From a virus, in the IMG/VR virus record IMGVR_UViG_3300046005_000547, positions 62,001 to 126,000 of that record: a stretch of DNA of 64,000 nt; one strand, given 5' to 3'. The notes under the pieces were generated by a model. That model ran no database searches, was not told where the DNA came from, and was given only the letters and a program-made list of their open reading frames with translations. Position 1 is the first letter of the stretch. Every line of letters starts with the position of its first letter. The translations under genes and the position numbers were made by a program. Below, in pieces: positions 16,760 to 25,220 of this stretch.

Positions 16760-17569
16760 TTAAACAGATTCTGGACAATATAGATATTGAATCAATACCT
16801 TTTTATTATCCCATTCGCCGTCGATATCCGATAAGATGAATGTTTTACCTTCTTCATCAGATTTATCAAGTTCAACTTCTGCGTCTTCTACAATCATTTC
16901 ACCTTCAACAATTTCAATACAACGAACCAATCCATAATTCAAGATACCATCTTCGCCATTGATTGGAGCATATGTCAATTTAATTTTATCATCCGAAACC
17001 AACACTCGTTCTTTCTTTGGTTTAGAACCACCTTTCGTGGCAACTAAATCTGAATATTCTTTCATGGTTTTTTCTAATTCAGAATCTGATTTAATTTTAG
17101 ATGTATTTGATTCTTCCAACAAATTCATCAATTCATTATAAGATTCAATTCGTTCGGATTTTTCTAACGAGATACCAGATGTAGCTGCAGTGGATAACGA
17201 TACAATCGTACCATTCAAATTAGAATCATTCTTTTTGAAATCCTCCAAAATCTTAGTGAGTGCTTCCAATGCCAATGGATCCGAATTAGACAGAATACTA
17301 TTAATTTGAGTTTGTAACGCAGAATCACCCGCAACCCTTTCCAATTTCTCCGACGCATCCGCATTTGTTCTTGCTTCAATTTCATCTGAAATGGTAGTTA
17401 AAATTTCATCTTCAACATTGATTGCTCTAGTTGATTCCTCTACAATATTCTTTGATAATTGAATATCTGAATCAGAACGTAAATTAGATTCTTCATGGAT
17501 GATTGATTTAACTTCATCGAATTTAGAATGTAATTTGTGAATGTTATTTGCATGATACTTGATTTTCAT
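16760..17569 (-). CDS. Coiled-coil virion-type protein with C-terminal beta domain, 269 aa
   Basis: Residues 1-170 are a charged heptad-rich coiled coil (HSKFDEVKSIIHEESNLRSD and repeated EAR/ER segments). Residues about 185-269 are a compact beta-rich domain (LTYAPINGEDGILNYG, GEWDNKKVLIQYLY). The design resembles fibrous head or neck decorations; the position next to the neck genes would fit a whisker-like protein, but this is not a sequence match to T4 wac. Ribosome site GGAG. Confidence 0.7.
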   Translation of the reverse strand: MKIKYHANNIHKLHSKFDEVKSIIHEESNLRSDSDIQLSKNIVEESTRAINVEDEILTTISDEIEARTNADASEKLERVAGDSALQTQINSILSNSDPLALEALTKILEDFKKNDSNLNGTIVSLSTAATSGISLEKSERIESYNELMNLLEESNTSKIKSDSELEKTMKEYSDLVATKGGSKPKKERVLVSDDKIKLTYAPINGEDGILNYGLVRCIEIVEGEMIVEDAEVELDKSDEEGKTFILSDIDGEWDNKKVLIQYLYCPESV

Positions 17570-17655
17570 TTGTTTCTCCGCATGAATGGCGTTAGAAATT
17601 GTACAGGTTCTAACTTCCTGACATATTGTGACAGTTTAAACCTTTCATGTATTTG

Positions 17656-18378
17656 TTAAGGAGAATGTATCCAAAAATCTTCGGATAAATTATCTGGAAC
17701 ATCTGCTGGTATTAAAGCGGATGCTCTGTAACGTTCTTGTTGTAATGGTAAATTAACATTAACGTGTTTAATGATTTCAGATGTTTTAATTGAACCAAAT
17801 AGATCCACTTTTAATGTAAATGAAAATGTATGAATGATTTCGCGTCGAGTTTGGAAATCCCCTTCATAATTATCATCAACTGTAACAGAATTCAATACAA
17901 TAGGTACATCCTTTACAATATTCATTTCTGGAACAGCATTAATTGATATTGTATAATTTGGAGCAAACATTGGTAATATCTTTTCCATTACAATTAGACC
18001 GTCTTCGATTGTCTTTGTAATAAGATACAATGAAACATCTATATTATATGGAACACCAGAATACTGTGTATTTGAACTATGTGTATTAGATACACCTAAT
18101 CTATTATTCTTATTGACTTTCCTAGAGGAATCGTAAGAGTAATTTGTTATTTCAAATGCGAGTCTGGGTAACGTAATCTGCGTATTATTAGTCTGATTTG
18201 GATCTTGTTCCGTTCTAGTGACCCATTTTTCCTTATTGGAATATGCTATAGGAACATTCACTGTCTGAATTAAAGTACCAGATGTATCGTATCGTTCAAT
18301 CTGAATTCCAGAGAATAATTTACCGAAAGCAGCAATAGTCTTCTTGATGATAGCTGGATAATAATTAGTCTGAAACAT
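17656..18378 (-). CDS. 15: Tail completion / sheath stabiliser protein (gp15)
   Basis: 240 residues, similar in length to T4 gp15 (272), which forms the ring capping the tail and joins it to the head. FQTNYYPAIIKKTIAAFGKLF at the N-terminus and the later PYNIDVSLYLITKTIEDGL and QILPMF-like segment (KILPMFAPNYTISI) follow the gp15 pattern. The order 13-14-15 matches T4. The start overlaps the gp14 stop by one base. Confidence 0.88.
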   Translation of the reverse strand: MFQTNYYPAIIKKTIAAFGKLFSGIQIERYDTSGTLIQTVNVPIAYSNKEKWVTRTEQDPNQTNNTQITLPRLAFEITNYSYDSSRKVNKNNRLGVSNTHSSNTQYSGVPYNIDVSLYLITKTIEDGLIVMEKILPMFAPNYTISINAVPEMNIVKDVPIVLNSVTVDDNYEGDFQTRREIIHTFSFTLKVDLFGSIKTSEIIKHVNVNLPLQQERYRASALIPADVPDNLSEDFWIHSP

Positions 18379-19028
18379 TAGAACCCCGAAAATGGATCTA
18401 AATCGTTGAACGTAACAGCAGTTCCATGTGTAATCATATTATCGTTATCTCCATACGAATCTGAAACTTCAACGGTGTTGGATGCATCATCAAATGTTTT
18501 AAGAGATTCAAATACATCAATTTCTTCAACTCCAGTGGAAAACCGTTCTGAAGCATATTGGAATAATTCAACAGATAATTTATAAACGTACAATTTACCT
18601 AATTGATAGAATGGATCCTGATGATTTACAAATTTAATTTCAAACAATCCATTGGTCAACGGGAAATAGATTAAATCACCTTCTGCTGGTCTATTTGGTA
18701 AAATAGATTGTCCGTATCTACCAACTAGATTTCTCCATTCTTTTCTTGCGATGACCAATGTAGCTGTTTGTTCTATCGATAATCCAAATTTTGATTGAAT
18801 ATAACTTGAACTCTCAAATCCATCTATACTTTCAAAATATGTTACCACAGGATATGAATTTTTAAATTCCGAAAGTCTATCTTCACCCAGTAAATCATCT
18901 TTGGCAACCAACGATCTTGGGATATAATACATGTCTAATCCATAAATGTTGATAGATTCGATAATTATATCTTCCAAGATATCCTGTTCAGGCGCTGTTC
19001 CCATCGTAAAATATGGATTTCTTGGCAT
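18378..19028 (-). CDS. 14: Neck protein (gp14)
   Basis: The N-terminus MPRNPYFTMGTAPEQDILED and LDMYYIPRSLVAKDDLLGED are typical of T4-type gp14, a neck protein on the head-tail connector. I start it at 19028, where AAGGAG precedes the ATG, rather than at an in-frame ATG 48 bases earlier inside gp13. 216 residues against 256 in T4. Confidence 0.9.
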   Translation of the reverse strand: MPRNPYFTMGTAPEQDILEDIIIESINIYGLDMYYIPRSLVAKDDLLGEDRLSEFKNSYPVVTYFESIDGFESSSYIQSKFGLSIEQTATLVIARKEWRNLVGRYGQSILPNRPAEGDLIYFPLTNGLFEIKFVNHQDPFYQLGKLYVYKLSVELFQYASERFSTGVEEIDVFESLKTFDDASNTVEVSDSYGDNDNMITHGTAVTFNDLDPFSGF

Positions 19029-19041
19029 TGTAACTCCTTGA

Positions 19042-19770
19042 TTATCCAATAAATAATGCGGCGGGAGCTTGCTCATCCACTAATTGTTGTTCTAATTCTT
19101 TCTGTTCAGAATAAGCTGTATCGTAAATACCTTGACCGTCAATGGACACTCCGCCTGGTAATAACATATTACTGAATTTCGCTAGGTTAGAACCCCATTG
19201 TTTCTTAAACAAAGCTGTTGTATATAATTTCAACCATGGATCGTTGAACATTCTCGTTTCAATTTCAGGATCTATCAATTGGTATCCATCGATTACAATC
19301 CAAGATCCAACCGTTAATTTAGTCCAATTAGTATCCAAATACAATTTACCATTATTCTTATTGAATCTAATCATAATCTGACCAGCAAGTACGTGGTCGA
19401 TTAATTGTAAATGATTCATGGTAATCTGATAATCTGAAAGAGATGCAGTTTGTAAATTGGCAATAATATCCAAACGATATTGTGTCTCAAAATTCAGTAA
19501 TTGGTCTCTTGATGTATAATTGAATGAGAAGATTCTGGTTACACCTCTTACATCATACGGAAGATTGATATATTTTTGGTCGTAATCTTCTTGTGTAATC
19601 TGATGTTTAAGATACATCCTCTCAAGACCATCATAATGATACATAGAATAATACTGTAATGCCTCATCAATCCTGTCTTCTAACTGGGAATCATCCACAT
19701 TAATTTCAATTACAGGAGACCCTAACGTTCTAAGGCAATATTGTTTTAATTGTTCTCTTGATTGAATCAT
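19042..19770 (-). CDS. 13: Neck protein (gp13)
   Basis: The N-terminus has SREQLKQYCLRTLGSPVIEI followed by INVDDSQLEDRIDEALQYY, the signature of T4-type gp13, a ring component between portal and tail. 242 residues against 309 in T4. The central NLPYDVRGVTRIFSF and C-terminal PGGVSIDGQGIYDTA also fit. The start overlaps the end of the small membrane protein gene at 19767 by four bases. Confidence 0.9.
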   Translation of the reverse strand: MIQSREQLKQYCLRTLGSPVIEINVDDSQLEDRIDEALQYYSMYHYDGLERMYLKHQITQEDYDQKYINLPYDVRGVTRIFSFNYTSRDQLLNFETQYRLDIIANLQTASLSDYQITMNHLQLIDHVLAGQIMIRFNKNNGKLYLDTNWTKLTVGSWIVIDGYQLIDPEIETRMFNDPWLKLYTTALFKKQWGSNLAKFSNMLLPGGVSIDGQGIYDTAYSEQKELEQQLVDEQAPAALFIG

Positions 19771-20006
19771 TTTTTAACCACACTAGATTTAATCCAAGCA
19801 ACTGCCATTGTAATCGCTAGATTCACAATATAATTGGCAATACCCTCGAAAATGAATTTAACATCTTCCGAGACTTGTTGATGTTTCTCTTGATTAGATA
19901 AATCTCTTGATTCCATATGCTGGACAAACATCTTAACATCAGACCATAATTGTTTATCTAATAAAATCTTTGCGGTAAATTCAATTGCCATTGTTTTTAA
20001 TTTCAT
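19767..20006 (-). CDS. Small protein with C-terminal membrane segment, 79 aa
   Basis: A charged helical N-terminal two-thirds (KMFVQHMESRDLSNQEKH) is followed by a hydrophobic segment IANYIVNLAITMAVAWI near the C-terminus. A good ribosome site (AAGGAAC) precedes the ATG, which overlaps the stop of the lipoprotein gene. It belongs to a three-gene cluster with a holin-like protein and a lipoprotein, so a part in lysis is possible. No family recognised. Confidence 0.65.
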   Translation of the reverse strand: MKLKTMAIEFTAKILLDKQLWSDVKMFVQHMESRDLSNQEKHQQVSEDVKFIFEGIANYIVNLAITMAVAWIKSSVVKK

Positions 20007-20143
20007 GTTTGTTCCTTACAGTTAATCCCGATAATCGCTCCTTCTATAGATCTAAACTCTTGATTTGGTTGTAGATCTATAGAAGGATTACAATTGTAGG
20101 AACATCCTGTTAATATTATAATTAACAGGAAAATTCTTATCAT
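20003..20143 (-). CDS. Small lipoprotein, 46 aa (possible outer spanin)
   Basis: A short frame with a lipoprotein signal: MIRIFLLIIILTGC has a hydrophobic core and the lipobox LTGC at residues 11-14. It overlaps the holin-like gene (ATGA) and the next gene by a few bases. Phage outer-membrane spanins are short lipoproteins of this kind, and the neighbouring small membrane genes fit a lysis cluster, but the sequence alone does not prove it. The gene contains a 16-bp perfect inverted repeat. Confidence 0.65.
   Translation of the reverse strand: MIRIFLLIIILTGCSYNCNPSIDLQPNQEFRSIEGAIIGINCKEQT
20039..20087. repeat. Perfect 16-bp inverted repeat
   Basis: TCCTTCTATAGATCTA at 20039-20054 and its exact complement at 20072-20087 are separated by 17 bases, all inside the lipoprotein gene. 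The mRNA would form a strong hairpin within the coding region. Confidence 0.85.
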
Positions 20144-20340
20144 TTAGAAAAACCTTCGATCTTTGATTCAGGTGAACCTTCTGCAGTAAATACAGCTAGA
20201 ATACCAAACATCATTGTCGCTACATTCATCCAATCATTGTATGTTTCTTCTTGTACATGGAATGTTGTCAATAAGAACATAATGGCAATATGCGATGACG
20301 GTTCTTTTAAACGATTGAAAATATATAATAATTTTCCCAT
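20140..20340 (-). CDS. Holin-like small membrane protein, 66 aa
   Basis: LKEPSSHIAIMFLLTTFHV and WMNVATMMFGILAVFTAE suggest two membrane segments, with the KEPSS start and the acidic end often seen in small phage holin-like proteins. It sits before the lipoprotein gene. The holin role is inferred from shape and context. Confidence 0.6.
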   Translation of the reverse strand: MGKLLYIFNRLKEPSSHIAIMFLLTTFHVQEETYNDWMNVATMMFGILAVFTAEGSPESKIEGFSK

Positions 20341-20358
20341 GTTATAATCTCACATTTA

Positions 20359-20913
20359 TTAAAATCCAAGTTCCAACATCAACTCTGGCACCGAATGTGG
20401 ACAAGATCCAATCATAGAGAAATCTGTGTCAATAGATCCAGAATCCTTTCTTGTATAGTATTCTGACCAAATCGATTTAATCCAATTCTGAACGACAATG
20501 GATTTTGGTAATGATTGAATACAACCCATGGTAATCAAACCAATAGCGGATCCAGAGATAAATCGTTGTTCATAATCATGAGCAGATTGCCATAATGATT
20601 GAATTCGATTTGAATCCTTTTGTTCTAGATCCTTTGTTTTTCTTTCTTGGGATAAAGTTAATGATTCGCCAGTTAAACCTTCAACGATCCATGTTTGTTC
20701 ATAGATACCCTTGGATGTTTTAATTGGAGTTGTTTCCAAACAGGATTGCGAGTATTCATCGAAATCTGGTCTAGGGGTATCGAACACTGGTTGAAAATCG
20801 TATTGTTGGTAAAATTCCGTTGGAATGGAAATCGGAAAACTGACATTTGGATGTCTTGATTTGAATTCATCAACAGAAATCATTTCCAATGTTTTTGTAT
20901 TGAATAATTTCAT
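20359..20913 (-). CDS. Putative tail-fibre assembly-type protein, 184 aa
   Basis: Located directly after the two fibre genes, where tail-fibre chaperones often lie. The N-terminal half has KLFNTKTLEMISVDEFKSRH and TSKGIYEQTWIVEGL, a pattern seen in phage fibre-associated proteins. The C-terminal half is helical. I start it at 20913, where AAGGA precedes the ATG. The function is inferred from position. Confidence 0.55.
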   Translation of the reverse strand: MKLFNTKTLEMISVDEFKSRHPNVSFPISIPTEFYQQYDFQPVFDTPRPDFDEYSQSCLETTPIKTSKGIYEQTWIVEGLTGESLTLSQERKTKDLEQKDSNRIQSLWQSAHDYEQRFISGSAIGLITMGCIQSLPKSIVVQNWIKSIWSEYYTRKDSGSIDTDFSMIGSCPHSVPELMLELGF

Positions 20914-20940
20914 TTGGTTTTTCCTTATATGTTTCAATTA

Positions 20941-21003
20941 TTTATTAAGCAAAGATAAATGTAACCATTAACATTGATGTTAGTATCTGTACCAATAATG
21001 TTG
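20941..21003 (-). pseudogene. Possible remnant of a second fibre C-terminus
   Basis: Just after the fibre stop (21012), the minus strand reads TDTNINVNGYIYLCLIN in one frame, similar to the real C-terminus STNLNVTGNVYIGLAYS. There is no start codon. It looks like the leftover end of a duplicated or exchanged fibre tip. Confidence 0.4.
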
Positions 21004-21011
21004 ATTTATAC

Positions 21012-22910
21012 TCATGAGTAAGCTAATCCAATATAAACATTACCAGTTACATTTAAATTGGTCGATGCGTTTTGGTTGATTGTAAAACCTACATTCAAAG
21101 GATCTATTGAATCATCAGTTGTAACTTCCACCTCACTTGTATTAAGAGATAAATGATGATCGTTGGCAGAAACAATACCTCTAGTGCTATCAAATATAAA
21201 AATATCCTGAGATTGTCCGACAGTTGTTCTAATAATCATCACGAATCTTGCACCAGTTGTGAATCCACAATTAATGTCTTGCGAAGAACCATTTCCGGTA
21301 TAAGTGAACACTTTAGAAACGCCAATTAATGAAGCCCACATATAACATACATAATTTGCCGAATTACCGTTTGTATTAGAAGAATTTCCAAACGAAAATG
21401 CGGTTTTTGATGGATATGTTTGATTCCATAAAGTTGAATCTACCAATTTACCCGTAGGTGATGGACACGTTATATATTCATTATTATTTAATAATGATGA
21501 ACCAAAAGACCATCCAGTCGCAGAATTTCTGGATTTAACTAACCACAATTCCGGATTAGAACCTAAATCATGAGGTTCCGTTTTACTTACACCAGTTCCA
21601 GTGTAACATAGAATTGAGAATACTCCAGGCGCTCGTTTGAAGAAGTGGTTAATAAAAAGATCTGTATTGTTATTCATAGATCTATAATATATGTCAGTTC
21701 CAGTTTTATACCCATCCATTTCGAAACTCACTATCATTTTTTGCCCCAATGATCCTTCGTCAGTTTTTTCAGTTTCGATTGATTCGGAATATAAAAAAAC
21801 ATCTTGTCCTCTCAATTTATCGTGCCAAGTTGGCCTCCTTGCCGTCATAAGTGCTGAACTCGTCGAACGATGTATAATTAAATCAGGCGCAAACCCAACT
21901 CCAGTTACAGTAGTAAGCGCACCAGTTCCAGTTCTCGCAATCGCATTATAAACTGCCGCGCCTGTTGTGGGCGGTTTGTTTGGTCGGCGGATTGCCATGT
22001 AGATGTAGGTTGCGGAACTACCCGAAGATACATTAAATCCTGTACTAGTGGGTAAAGTTTGTCCAGATCCATTACTCTCCGCGTTGGACAAGTTCGGCGA
22101 TAATATTGAGTTAGATGAGTGCGATAATCCTCGCATGGAGTCGAGGATTATCCAATCCTCTGTATAATTGCGCTTAACCATCAAATACTGAGGTTCCCAT
22201 CCTAAATTCACCGTAGCTTTACCACTCGCATCAGTTGTATAAATACCACATTGAATAATCCCATCCGTACTTGTATCGTGTGCGAATATGTAAGCAATGT
22301 ATGAAACGCCATTAGTATTAGCCACGCCTGTAACTGTGAATGTTGAATTTGTCGCACCCGTAACAATTGTGTGACCACCCGTTTGTACCGCCGGTGTATT
22401 TAAAATCAAATCGCCTGTTGCGCTTCGATGGTAGGTATTCCAGTCACCAGTTGTCGAGGTCGATTTAGTCATCACCATACCAGGAGTAATACCCAAATTA
22501 TGCGTTATCTGACGGTTGGATGTTCCGTCCCCATTGTATATTACGATGTCGAAGAATTTTGGAGCTTTGCGGAATGTCCATGAAACAAAGGATCCATCAT
22601 TCTGATTAGTTAATCCACCAGAAACAGAAAATCCATTGTTATAAAACCCAGAAACACCGGAATTATTTGTATTACCGGAATTATTATTTGAACTTAATAA
22701 AAAATTTCCACCATAATTTGTGTTACAAAGTGTGTGATTGGATTCGTTATTGCGTTGTTTTATCCAAACCATCCCACCTTTACCAGCGTAATCAATCCCA
22801 TTATTGATAAATAGTAGTGAACTATTCCCCACGTATGTCGTCGTAGAGAAGACATCGTCCACGTACAATTTATCTTCGGATGCGCACATTAATATATTTT
22901 TAGCACTCAT
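21012..22910 (-). CDS. Tail fibre / adhesin-like virion protein, 632 aa
   Basis: Rich in Gly, Ser, Thr and Asn with repeated blocks of one design: GKGGMVWIKQRNNESNHTL near the start, later WEPQYLMVKRNYTEDWIILD and a third SNPELWLVKSRNSATGW. Each block also has a NGDGTSNRQITHNLG-type loop. This is the multi-block layout of many phage tail or receptor-binding proteins. It follows the repeat fibre gene by one base of overlap (TAATG) and precedes the chaperone-like gene. Which surface it binds is unknown. Confidence 0.7.
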   Translation of the reverse strand: MSAKNILMCASEDKLYVDDVFSTTTYVGNSSLLFINNGIDYAGKGGMVWIKQRNNESNHTLCNTNYGGNFLLSSNNNSGNTNNSGVSGFYNNGFSVSGGLTNQNDGSFVSWTFRKAPKFFDIVIYNGDGTSNRQITHNLGITPGMVMTKSTSTTGDWNTYHRSATGDLILNTPAVQTGGHTIVTGATNSTFTVTGVANTNGVSYIAYIFAHDTSTDGIIQCGIYTTDASGKATVNLGWEPQYLMVKRNYTEDWIILDSMRGLSHSSNSILSPNLSNAESNGSGQTLPTSTGFNVSSGSSATYIYMAIRRPNKPPTTGAAVYNAIARTGTGALTTVTGVGFAPDLIIHRSTSSALMTARRPTWHDKLRGQDVFLYSESIETEKTDEGSLGQKMIVSFEMDGYKTGTDIYYRSMNNNTDLFINHFFKRAPGVFSILCYTGTGVSKTEPHDLGSNPELWLVKSRNSATGWSFGSSLLNNNEYITCPSPTGKLVDSTLWNQTYPSKTAFSFGNSSNTNGNSANYVCYMWASLIGVSKVFTYTGNGSSQDINCGFTTGARFVMIIRTTVGQSQDIFIFDSTRGIVSANDHHLSLNTSEVEVTTDDSIDPLNVGFTINQNASTNLNVTGNVYIGLAYS

Positions 22911-24361
22911 TATTTTGAATCCTTACTTAGAACCAATCCTCTCCAAGTTGTACCACCATCACTAGTGAAAAATCCTAGAATATCTACTCCAGAAGTAATC
23001 AACGACGGAACAGTTCCTCCAGCCCATTTAATACCCGACCACCAAGTTATAATTGAACTCCCACCATTTGTTAATTCAATAACGAATGAACTCGTGTATC
23101 CAGATGTTGCTACATTACTAACAGTAAATGTAGTTGCACCAGAAATAGTTTTAGTGAAGAACGAACCTAAAGATAAATCGATATTGGCAGCAGCAACTGT
23201 GGTTTTAACGTCTCTGATACCAGAAAATGTATTGATACCAGAAAATGTATTATTTGATGTGAATAGATTAAACCAACTGTTATCCCCTTTCAAGAACGTA
23301 CTTGCACTTGGAGTTCCGGTAGAACCCATTCTGGATGGATTGATTGTTCCAGACAATAATGTAGCGGCAATGTTACCAGATGTTACAGTTCCTAATGTCG
23401 TTATACTAGCAGATCCAGCAGATGGAGCATAAGATGTCGATGACGTGTAAGCGGCTGTTCCTAATGCACCGCCAGAACCGATGTTTAATGTAGATCCATC
23501 TGTTCCAATTAAACCTAACGTGTTAGATACAGTTAATGTTTTTGATGTAGTGCCACCAGCAACTGAGAATCCAGTTGTAAAAGATGAAAATGAAACACCA
23601 TTAATAGTTTTACCAGTTAATGCTGAAGCAATGTTACTAGAAGCAATTGTTCCTGAAATTAAATTTCCTGGAATGTTACCAGTAGATACAGTTCCTAATG
23701 TCGTTATACTAGCAGATCCAGCAGATGGAGCATAAGATGTCGATGACGTGTAAGCGGCTGTTCCTAATGTACCACCAGAACCGATGTTTAATGTAGATCC
23801 ATCTGTTCCCATTAAACCTAACGTGTTAGATACAGTTAATGCTTTTGATGTATTTCCTCCGGAAACAGAGAATCCGGTTGTAAAAGATGAAAATGAAACA
23901 CCATTGATAGTTTTACCAGTTAATGCTGAAGCAATGTTACTAGAAGCAATTGTTCCTGAAATTAAATTTCCTGGAATGTTACCAGTAGATACAGTTCCTA
24001 ATGTAATTATACTAGCAGATCCTGTTGCTGGGGCATAAGATGTCGATGACGTGTAAGCGGCAGTCCCTAATGTACCACCAGAACCGATGTTTAATGTAGA
24101 TCCATCTGTTCCCATTAAACCTAGCGTGTTAGCTACAGTTAATGCTTTTGATGTATTTCCTCCGGAAACAGAGAATCCGGTTGTAAAAGATGAAAATGAA
24201 ACACCATTGATAGTTTTACCAGTTAATGCTGATGTGATATTATCAGAAGCAACTGTCCCTAATGTAATGTTTGATGCATTTAAAGAAGTTATACCAGAAC
24301 CATTACCAAGCAAAATCGAATTCGGAACTCCAATTTTATTTGTATTGCGTAAATAAGACAT
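22910..24361 (-). CDS. Repeat-rich tail fibre protein, 483 aa
   Basis: Three near-identical 101-residue repeats (303 bp) occupy about residues 40-330, each with TLGLMGTDGSTLNIGSGG, TSSTSYAP and TGKTINGVSFSSFTTGFSV. The C-terminus (IDLSLGSFFTKTISGATTFT, then WWSGIKWAGG) is the beta-rich end found in many phage fibre or collar proteins. The N-terminus SYLRNTNKIGVPNSILLGNG looks like a baseplate- or fibre-attachment segment. Good ribosome site (AAGGA). Confidence 0.75.
   Translation of the reverse strand: MSYLRNTNKIGVPNSILLGNGSGITSLNASNITLGTVASDNITSALTGKTINGVSFSSFTTGFSVSGGNTSKALTVANTLGLMGTDGSTLNIGSGGTLGTAAYTSSTSYAPATGSASIITLGTVSTGNIPGNLISGTIASSNIASALTGKTINGVSFSSFTTGFSVSGGNTSKALTVSNTLGLMGTDGSTLNIGSGGTLGTAAYTSSTSYAPSAGSASITTLGTVSTGNIPGNLISGTIASSNIASALTGKTINGVSFSSFTTGFSVAGGTTSKTLTVSNTLGLIGTDGSTLNIGSGGALGTAAYTSSTSYAPSAGSASITTLGTVTSGNIAATLLSGTINPSRMGSTGTPSASTFLKGDNSWFNLFTSNNTFSGINTFSGIRDVKTTVAAANIDLSLGSFFTKTISGATTFTVSNVATSGYTSSFVIELTNGGSSIITWWSGIKWAGGTVPSLITSGVDILGFFTSDGGTTWRGLVLSKDSK
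23390..24240 (-). repeat. 303-bp tandem repeats inside fibre gene
   Basis: Segments such as GTCGATGACGTGTAAGCGGC recur at 303-bp steps (for example around 23430, 23740 and 24040). The three copies differ by few substitutions, which suggests recent expansion. Confidence 0.85.
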
Positions 24362-24370
24362 GATTATTCC

Positions 24371-24706
24371 TTACGCAGACATTTCTAAAATAGATAAGAT
24401 TGCGTCCAATGATGATGCTGTGTTTGATTTTAAACGTAATGAATCGCCCGTAATCATAACCAATTTTTGGTCACCACCAACCGGGATTGTAGTTGAACCG
24501 ACTGGTAATTCTGCGTTCTTAAAAATAAACGTATCAATTACTCCATCAAATAAAGATAGATCTGCGGTGACAGTTGTTCCAGAAGTGTTGGCGATTGTTA
24601 AACCGATTACAGTTGTTTTAGTTGAAACAGGAACTGTGTAAGAACCAATAGGGGTTGTTGCTGTTCCTACATTTTTAGATATTTTTCTGTTGAAAACGTT
24701 TGCCAT
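24371..24706 (-). CDS. Small virion-type protein, 111 aa
   Basis: NVFNRKISKNVGTATTPIGSYT at the N-terminus and a beta-rich remainder (VIGLTIANTSGTTVTADLSL). Short proteins of this design lie between fibre genes in many T4-like phages and are structural. No T4 counterpart recognised. Confidence 0.65.
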   Translation of the reverse strand: MANVFNRKISKNVGTATTPIGSYTVPVSTKTTVIGLTIANTSGTTVTADLSLFDGVIDTFIFKNAELPVGSTTIPVGGDQKLVMITGDSLRLKSNTASSLDAILSILEMSA

Positions 24707-24710
24707 AGTT

Positions 24711-24914
24711 TTATCCCAATGCGATTGCGTAGATTACAGGATCTTGTATATTAAGAGCGATTTGGGCTCCAGCAAGAGTTGTTGCTCCAGTTCCGCCGTT
24801 AGCGATACCAACAGTTCCCTCTAATTTATCATTATTCAAATTAGTGAAGTTTTGGTCGATTTCTGCGTTGGTTAATGGAGAACCTTTCACTAATCTGTAC
24901 GTTAATGAACTCAT
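24711..24914 (-). CDS. Short fibre-associated protein, 67 aa
   Basis: LTYRLVKGSPLTNAEIDQNF is a phage-fibre N-terminal attachment pattern and GIANGGTGATTLAGAQIAL is a common fibre repeat unit. The protein looks like the N-terminal head of a fibre on its own, so it may be a shortened fibre or a small separate subunit. Ribosome site AAGGA. Confidence 0.65.
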   Translation of the reverse strand: MSSLTYRLVKGSPLTNAEIDQNFTNLNNDKLEGTVGIANGGTGATTLAGAQIALNIQDPVIYAIALG

Positions 24915-24960
24915 ATGATTTCCTTTTTAATGTTTTGTATGTATTTATTTATCATCGAAT

Positions 24961-25167
24961 TCATAGTTTGTTGATAATCATATTCAACATGGATTTGATG
25001 TCAGACATTTCAGATTGTAAATGAGATACATCATTTTTCAATGAATGGACAAGATGTTGATTATCGCGTTCTCTTTTGAATTTAGTCATTTCCTGTAAAT
25101 TGGAATTGATGATGGCATGTGAATGAGGATCCCTCAATAATGATTCTTCATTTTGTACTTTTAACAT
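24961..25167 (-). CDS. Small coiled-coil protein, 68 aa
   Basis: Helical protein with a C-terminal coiled coil (LKNDVSHLQSEMSDIKSML). I start it at the ATG at 25167, preceded by AAGGAAAT, instead of the upstream in-frame ATG. It lies between the giant tail protein and the fibre genes. Function unknown, probably structural. Confidence 0.6.
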   Translation of the reverse strand: MLKVQNEESLLRDPHSHAIINSNLQEMTKFKRERDNQHLVHSLKNDVSHLQSEMSDIKSMLNMIINKL

Positions 25168-25220
25168 ATTTCCTTCTATAAAATAAATGGGATGCGTCAA
25201 GTATGCATCCCATTTTCAAT

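Noticed and set aside
16760-17569. Fibritin/whisker protein (wac)
   Set aside because: Coiled coil and location fit, but the C-terminal domain is not the fibritin foldon by sequence; left as coiled-coil virion-type protein.
22965-24641. Plus-strand frames opposite the fibre genes (75-155 codons)
   Set aside because: They repeat with the 303-bp period of the fibre gene and lack ribosome sites; they are antisense shadows of low-complexity DNA.
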